Of a DNA stretch of 64,000 bases, positions 58,907-64,000 are shown piece by piece. The notes below the pieces were generated by a model. It had not been told where the DNA came from and searched no databases. It saw nothing but the letters and a program-made list of their open reading frames with translations. The stretch spans positions 16,751,993-16,815,992 of the forward strand of contig NC_092647.1 in NCBI RefSeq assembly GCF_039555335.1, given 5' to 3'. Source of the stretch: Amphiura filiformis (taxonomy: Eukaryota; Echinodermata; Ophiuroidea; Amphilepidida; Amphiuridae). The translations under genes and the position numbers were made by a program. The stretch's first letter is position 1. Every line of letters starts with the position of its first letter.

Positions 58907-60336
58907 GGGGTTGTTTTGAATGACAGGTGAGTCAGGGGTCAAAAACAAAATTGATACCTTTTTGACCTCAGCACATGTGTATGTATGATGTGCCATACAA
59001 AAATTAACAAAACAATACCTTAAAGTATCATTTTTTAATGTTTTTTGCGATAAACAGTATCTTTTACCATGTTTACAAGCTACAACTATTTGTACCGTGG
59101 GCGTTTCTGTTGCCAGGTCATTAACAGACGGTCAGACCTTGAATAATAAATTTTGTGGCTTTACATAATGCATTGCTTAAAGCAATTATAGTAGCCTTGG
59201 CCCAAGGCTTTGGTTCTATAAGTCACATGTGGGAAAGCATACAATATAGGCCTATTCAATAATTGCTTTATATGCCCCCCCCTTGTGTTGTCTCATATCC
59301 CTGGTCAAATCCAGCTTGCAAAAAATATAAATGTGCTGATATTAACTCATGGTGGTTTCTTTAATGTTTACATGTAAATGGCTAGCATTGCACCTGGCAC
59401 CATTTTCCATACTGTTAGATTACATACATGTAGGACCAAAAATTGTGTACTCACAAGAAACTGAACAAATCATAGATCCAAACTCAATATCCTACAATTG
59501 GTCTTAGATAACATGCATGTAGAGTGTGGCACCAAAATAGTATCCTCGTAAATTATACCTTTTATGTCCTGTTTGGAAGATTTTGAAGTTAATAATTTTG
59601 GTATATAGGCCTACATGAATTTAATTTTGAATTTTTGATGATTCATTAATACTACTTCATAAAGTACCATGTTAACTGTAAAGTAGGGCCTATGTTAAAT
59701 ACAAAATAATAGGCCTATGATTATCTTGATAATGATAATGATAATATGTCGCACACCTCTTATAACTTAGTAATTTAGGCTTAGGCATATACAGCCTACA
59801 TCATGAATTTTCTCTGCAAATTAATTTTACTGTTCTAACCATGTCAAAAGACTTGGTCAAGTCTAAAGCAACAGAGGGTATACAATATAATGTCACTCAT
59901 GTCAACCTCATCATCAATATAAAATATTGACATCGTATAAGGTACCACGGGCAATTCGAATGATAATACAGATAAAAACAGGTGATGCGCCAGTTGATTC
60001 ATAGTTGTGTGCCCTTAAGGTGCACTGAGCCTGGAGGGACTCTCTCTCTCTGTCTCTGCACTCGTGGAAGCTACATGTGCCTGGTTGTGATTATCACATT
60101 AGATTAATCCCTAATCCTTTTATTGGCGTGGTGACAGCTTGGATTCGAAACCAGTCATCTCTGAAGTCTCTCAGCTGACCTTCCTGACGAAATTGGTGGT
60201 CATCTTGAACCCTAATTGTGTGATCTTTCACAAGACTGTGAGCGACCAGTAAGCTTAAAACAGTAAGCTTAAGCCTGCAAGGCTGCATATTAGCTATTAT
60301 TCTGGTTCACATACACGAGTGTAAAAACAATCAGCA
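58907..60336. other. Intergenic and retroelement leader
   Basis: No gene recognised. A partial copy of the 52,778 MITE family lies at about 59,876-59,990 (AGAGGGTATACAATA then GATAATACAGATAAAAACAG). TGGCGTGGTGACAGC at 60,124 could be a primer-binding site for the retroelement, but no LTR could be defined because the 3' copy is outside the window. Confidence 0.45.
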
Positions 60337-61810
60337 ATGGCCACAACACATCGTGCGCCGAAGCAATGGCCTCTAACAAAGAACGAAACAATAAACTCAT
60401 TTGAAAGCTGGAAACATAACCTCCAGTATACACTGTCATTAGACCCAAGCTTTTCTCCCTACTTGGTTGAAGGAGCGGTATGGGGCAAAAAGTCAAAAAC
60501 TTCCCTCTTCGAGGTCTCACTAACGATGGTGAGGACATACAGGAAGCCCAAAGGAAAACAGCAGTCCAGAAAAATGCTGCATTGAGAGCTTATGCTTGGA
60601 CAAATAGCCAACTATTGTCCAATTATCTCAAGAAATACAATACTCAAAAACTGCACCAGCCTGAATAAGATATGGCAAGCCATCCGTCTCCATTTTGGCT
60701 TCCAAACAACAGGTGGCCACTTCCTAGAGTTCAACAATATTACCCTTGGCCCTGATGAACGGCCAGAGGACTTGTACCAGCGTCTAGTAGCATTCACCGA
60801 AGACAACCTCATGCGTGAAGGAGGCGGCATCAGTCACCATGACCAAGTCATCGATGAAGATGAGGAGATTACGCCTACACTCGAAAACTTTGTAGTGTTA
60901 ACGTGGTTGCGTCTTATAAACCCTGAGCTGCCCCGATTAGTAAAGCAGCGGTACGGTACAGAGCTAAGATCCCGCACCTTGGCTTCTATCAAAGCCGAAA
61001 TTTCTCAAGCTCTGGATTCGCTCCTGGATGAGCTGAGCTCAAACGATGCTGCTCGCAGCATGCGCACTAGTAGTCAGCGTAGACCGATGCCTAAATTGAA
61101 AGCTAAGAAATCATTTGGTAAATCCTGCCCTCTGTGTGAGCAAGCTGGTCGGCATGACCATGCGCATTTCTTAAGCGAGTGCTCGTACCTCCCTGAAAAG
61201 GACAGAAAATACCTGGCCCGCGCTCGTCAGCTTAACATCCTTGATGATTGTGACAGCGACTCAGATTTAGCATGCGCCTTTGTTGACCAATCTGACCTTA
61301 GTGCGCAGCCCAATGTTCAGACAGCGCTGCGAATTCATGTTGATCAGTCTCCTTATGTAGATGCATTCCACAAGCACCATGCGGTCCGCATCACCATTGA
61401 CAGTGGATCCACTGGTAATCTCATTCGCGAAAACACTGTCCACCGATTAGGATGCCCCATTCATCAGAGTTCGCAGTCTGCCCGTCAAGCTGATGGGTCA
61501 TCCCCTCTTAAAGTAGTTGGGGAAACAACCCTCACCTTTACTCGTGACAGACACTCCTTTGTCTTTAAAGGTCTAGTTGTTAGAGACCTTGACGAAGAAA
61601 TCCTTGCAGGTATTCCCTTCATGAAATGCAATGATGTCGCAATTCGCCCTGCTAAGAACCAAATCATCTTGACAGATGGTACAATTATCACTTATGGCGC
61701 CAACAAGAGCCCCAAATCCCAGCACACTGTTCGTCGTGCCCATATACTTCGTGGACCTTCTCAAAACACTACCATATGGCCAGGCTCATACGTTGAGGTA
61801 AATCTCCTGC
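60337..61810 (+). pseudogene. Gag and protease part of the retroelement
   Basis: Begins at the ATG at 60,337, shifts frame between about 60,500 and 60,650 and returns, then stays open to about 61,810. Visible parts: an alpha-helical Gag-like region to about 61,060, a basic linker, a Cys/His zinc-binding motif at about 61,130-61,184, an acidic spacer, and a retroviral-type aspartic protease with D-S-G-S-T at 61,399-61,413. Near 61,810 coding moves to another frame; the original frame stops at 61,912-61,914. The breaks are described only; no repaired reading is given. Confidence 0.8.
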
Positions 61811-63220
61811 AGACATCGTTGAATCAGATGCTACTTTTGCCATTGAGCCCCGTGTTGATACCCCGCTCGGTAGGTTCCTACCGCCCAAACAAGCCTGGCC
61901 CAAGCCTGATGTAATCACAAGTATTGCAGGCAGGGTTCGCATTCCCAACAATACTGGTGTGCCACTTGTCATCAGAAAGCATGAACATCTTGGCCAGATA
62001 CACACTGTTTTTCACCATCACTAACTTCTAAGCCATCACACACTGCTGCAGCAGCATCAGTCAATGTCCCAAAGCCCAGTTCACCGGTTAACTACTCAGC
62101 TGCTGTTGCCCTTGACCCAGATGGTATACTTGGCACTTGTGAGCAATCCAACTTCCGCAGTCTTCTCGGTGAGTACGATGAGGTTTTTGACCCTAGTTTC
62201 CCAGGTTACAATGGTGCTGTCGGCCCTTTCAAATCTGTGGTTAATATGGGACCGGTCCAACCCCCCCAACGCAAAGGTCGTCTCCCATTGTATGCACAGG
62301 ATAAACTCCAAGAGTTGCAATCAAAGTTTGATCAGCTTGAAAAAGCAGGCGTCTTTGCTAGACCTGAAGATGTCGGTGTGTGTGTCGAATACCTTAACCC
62401 GTCCTTTCTTGTCAAGAAGCCTAATGGAGGCTTTCGTCTGGTTACTGCATTTGCTGATGTCGGTAGATATAGCAAGCCACAACCCTCTCTAATGCCCAAT
62501 GTGGACTCAACATTGCGTTCAATTGCCAAATGGAAGTATTTGATTGCCACTGACTTGACTAGTGCTTTCTACCAAATCCCTTTATCCCATGAGTCCATGA
62601 AATACTGTGGTGTTGCAACTCCCTTTCGTGGGGTGCGTGTGTATACACGGTGTGCCATGGGTATGCCAGGGTCTGAAACAGCCCTTGAGGAACTGATGTG
62701 TCGTGTCCTTGGTGACCTCTTAGAGAAAGGTGTCGTAGCAAAACTCGCTGATGACTTGTACTGTGGTGGTAATACTGTGGATGAACTTGTTGAGAATTGG
62801 CGTCAAGTTTTGCAAGCTTTGTCTAAGTCTGGGTTACGTCTTTCTGCTTCCAAAACAGTCATTTGCCCCCAAAAGACAGTAATTCTGGGTTGGATTTGGT
62901 CAAATGGAACCCTTTGTGCTAGCCCCCATAGCATCGCCACACTTTCCAGCTGCTCGCCTCCAAGCAAAGTTGGTGGCATGCGGTCCTTCATCGGTGCATA
63001 CAAGGTTCTGGCCCGTGTCATTCAGAATTGTGCCAGTCTGGTAGCCCCATTAGATGATGCTATTGCAGGGCACCAATCAACTGAAGAGCTTACATGGTCT
63101 GATAGTCTGCATACTGCTTTTCACAAGGCTCAAGCAGCACTGTCTTCCGCTAGGGCAGTCACACTTCCCCATCCCAATGATCAGCTTTGGATCATTACTG
63201 ATGGATCCTGTGAAGAAACA
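61811..63220 (+). pseudogene. Reverse transcriptase part of the retroelement
   Basis: Open in one frame from about 62,010 through the stop at 63,221-63,223. The fingers/palm region has the usual L-V-K-K-P-N-G-G block (about 62,409), [11 protein letters not shown] block (about 62,550) and the catalytic A-D-D box at 62,747-62,755, where most Gypsy elements have V/L-D-D. The connection domain and the first RNase H motif (T-D-G-S) at about 63,197 follow. A frame change at about 63,220 ends this part. Confidence 0.85.
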
Positions 63221-63221
63221 T

Positions 63222-64000
63222 AGCATTGGGTCGACATTGTATATTTCCCGCAATGACAAACTCTTCCTCGCCGGGTTCTTCAGTGCTAAATTGCGTGATC
63301 GACAGCCAACATGGTTACCCTGCGAAATTGAGGCGCTGTCTATTTCTGCCTCCACCAAGCACTTCAGTCCCTATGTTATTCAGTCCAAACACAAGACATG
63401 TATCCTCACTGACAGCAAACCTTGTGTTCAGGCATATGAAAAGCTCTGCCGGGGTGAGTTTTCAGCCAGTCCTCGCGTGTCCACATTCCTCTCCACTGTC
63501 AGTCGTTTGCAAGCATCTGTTCGTCATCTTGCAGGATCAGCTAACACCCCCTCAGACTTTGCTAGTCGTAATGCCCCTGACTGCACTGAGCCCACTTGTC
63601 AAATATGCTCCTTTATCAAACGTGAAGAGGAAGCAACTGTCCTTCGTGTTTCCGCACATGACATTCTGTCCGGGAAAGCTAAGCTCCCCTTTGCCAGCAA
63701 AGCAGCCTGGCATGCTATTCAGCAGGAATGCCCGGATCTGCGACGAACACATGCTCATCTAGTTCAGGGCACTCGCCCTTCAAAGAAAGCTACTTCTGTC
63801 AAAGATGTGAAGCGCTATTTGCAGGTTGCATCTATCGCTAGAGATGGCCTACTTGTTGTTCGTCGTGATCAACCATTGTCCCCAACTCGCGATTGTATTG
63901 TTGTTCCCAGACAGGTCTTAAATGGTCTTCTCACTGCCCTGCACATCCAACTTGACCATCCCTCCAAACATCAGCTCAGTTTGGTGACCCAGCGTTACTT
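63222..64000 (+). pseudogene. RNase H and integrase start of the retroelement (partial)
   Basis: Coding continues in a third frame to the window end. RNase H motifs (an acidic E-I-E-A-L block at about 63,326 and a T-D-S block at about 63,407) are followed by a linker with several Cys residues and the beginning of an integrase HHCC zinc domain (H-x3 to 4-H at about 63,940-63,970). The catalytic integrase core and the 3' LTR would lie beyond the window. Confidence 0.8.

Larger units (their letters stand above)
60337..64000 (+). mobile_element. Ty3/Gypsy-like LTR retrotransposon, degenerate, cut by the window end
   Basis: Order of domains: Gag-like region, zinc knuckle, aspartic protease, reverse transcriptase, RNase H, start of integrase. 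That order, and the style of the reverse transcriptase (A-D-D catalytic box at 62,747-62,755), point to Ty3/Gypsy-type and not BEL or Copia. The coding strand changes frame several times (near 60,500-60,650, 61,810 and 63,220), so this copy is inactive unless some breaks are sequencing errors. GC content is clearly higher than in the surroundings, as expected of coding sequence. Confidence 0.88.

Overview
This window looks like nuclear DNA of a marine deuterostome invertebrate; an echinoderm or hemichordate is my best guess. The evidence is split genes with GT/AG introns, a Dispatched homologue that aligns closely with the vertebrate type, a lengsin-like glutamine synthetase, an SLC22 transporter exon, TTAGGG-type interstitial telomere repeats, AT-rich non-coding DNA, and dense MITEs with a Ty3/Gypsy-like retroelement. 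The species cannot be named from sequence alone. Host coding sequence is only about 5-6% of the window; most of the rest is recognisable repeat.

Layout. (1) 1,372-22,434, plus strand: the C-terminal two thirds of a Dispatched-family gene (exporter of lipid-modified Hedgehog). A short exon (1,372-1,627) is joined in phase to a large exon starting at 2,541. At 3,835 that large exon is cut by a 17.4-kb DNA transposon (3,836-21,235) and resumes at 21,244 in the same frame. The transposon has a perfect 8-bp target-site duplication, 20-bp terminal inverted repeats, and inverted subterminal arrays of a GC-rich motif. It shows no transposase gene and carries its own nested MITEs and a 2-kb tandem duplication. 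A second lesion, a one-base frameshift near 22,390, truncates the protein's C-terminus. (2) 22.6-32 kb: intergenic, with several palindromic MITEs and a short glutamine synthetase pseudogene fragment split by a 206-bp palindromic element. (3) 32,066-33,427, minus strand: an intact single-exon lengsin/glutamine synthetase-like gene of 453 aa. (4) 33.5-50.3 kb: repeat-rich, with long-TIR elements, microsatellites, a LINE remnant, hAT MITEs and tRNA-derived repeats. (5) 50,441-50,875, plus strand: the first coding exon of an SLC22 (organic cation/carnitine transporter-like) gene; no later exon was recognised. (6) 51-60 kb: nested transposons, including a 3.8-kb fold-back element at TTAA and a TIR element carrying telomeric repeats. 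(7) 60,337-64,000: a frameshifted Ty3/Gypsy-like retroelement running off the window.

The three host genes have no obvious functional relation. The most notable feature is the large non-autonomous transposon inside the Dispatched exon. Its structure (TSD, TIR, asymmetric subterminal motif arrays) suggests a superfamily with 8-bp duplications, but I cannot assign it without a database search.
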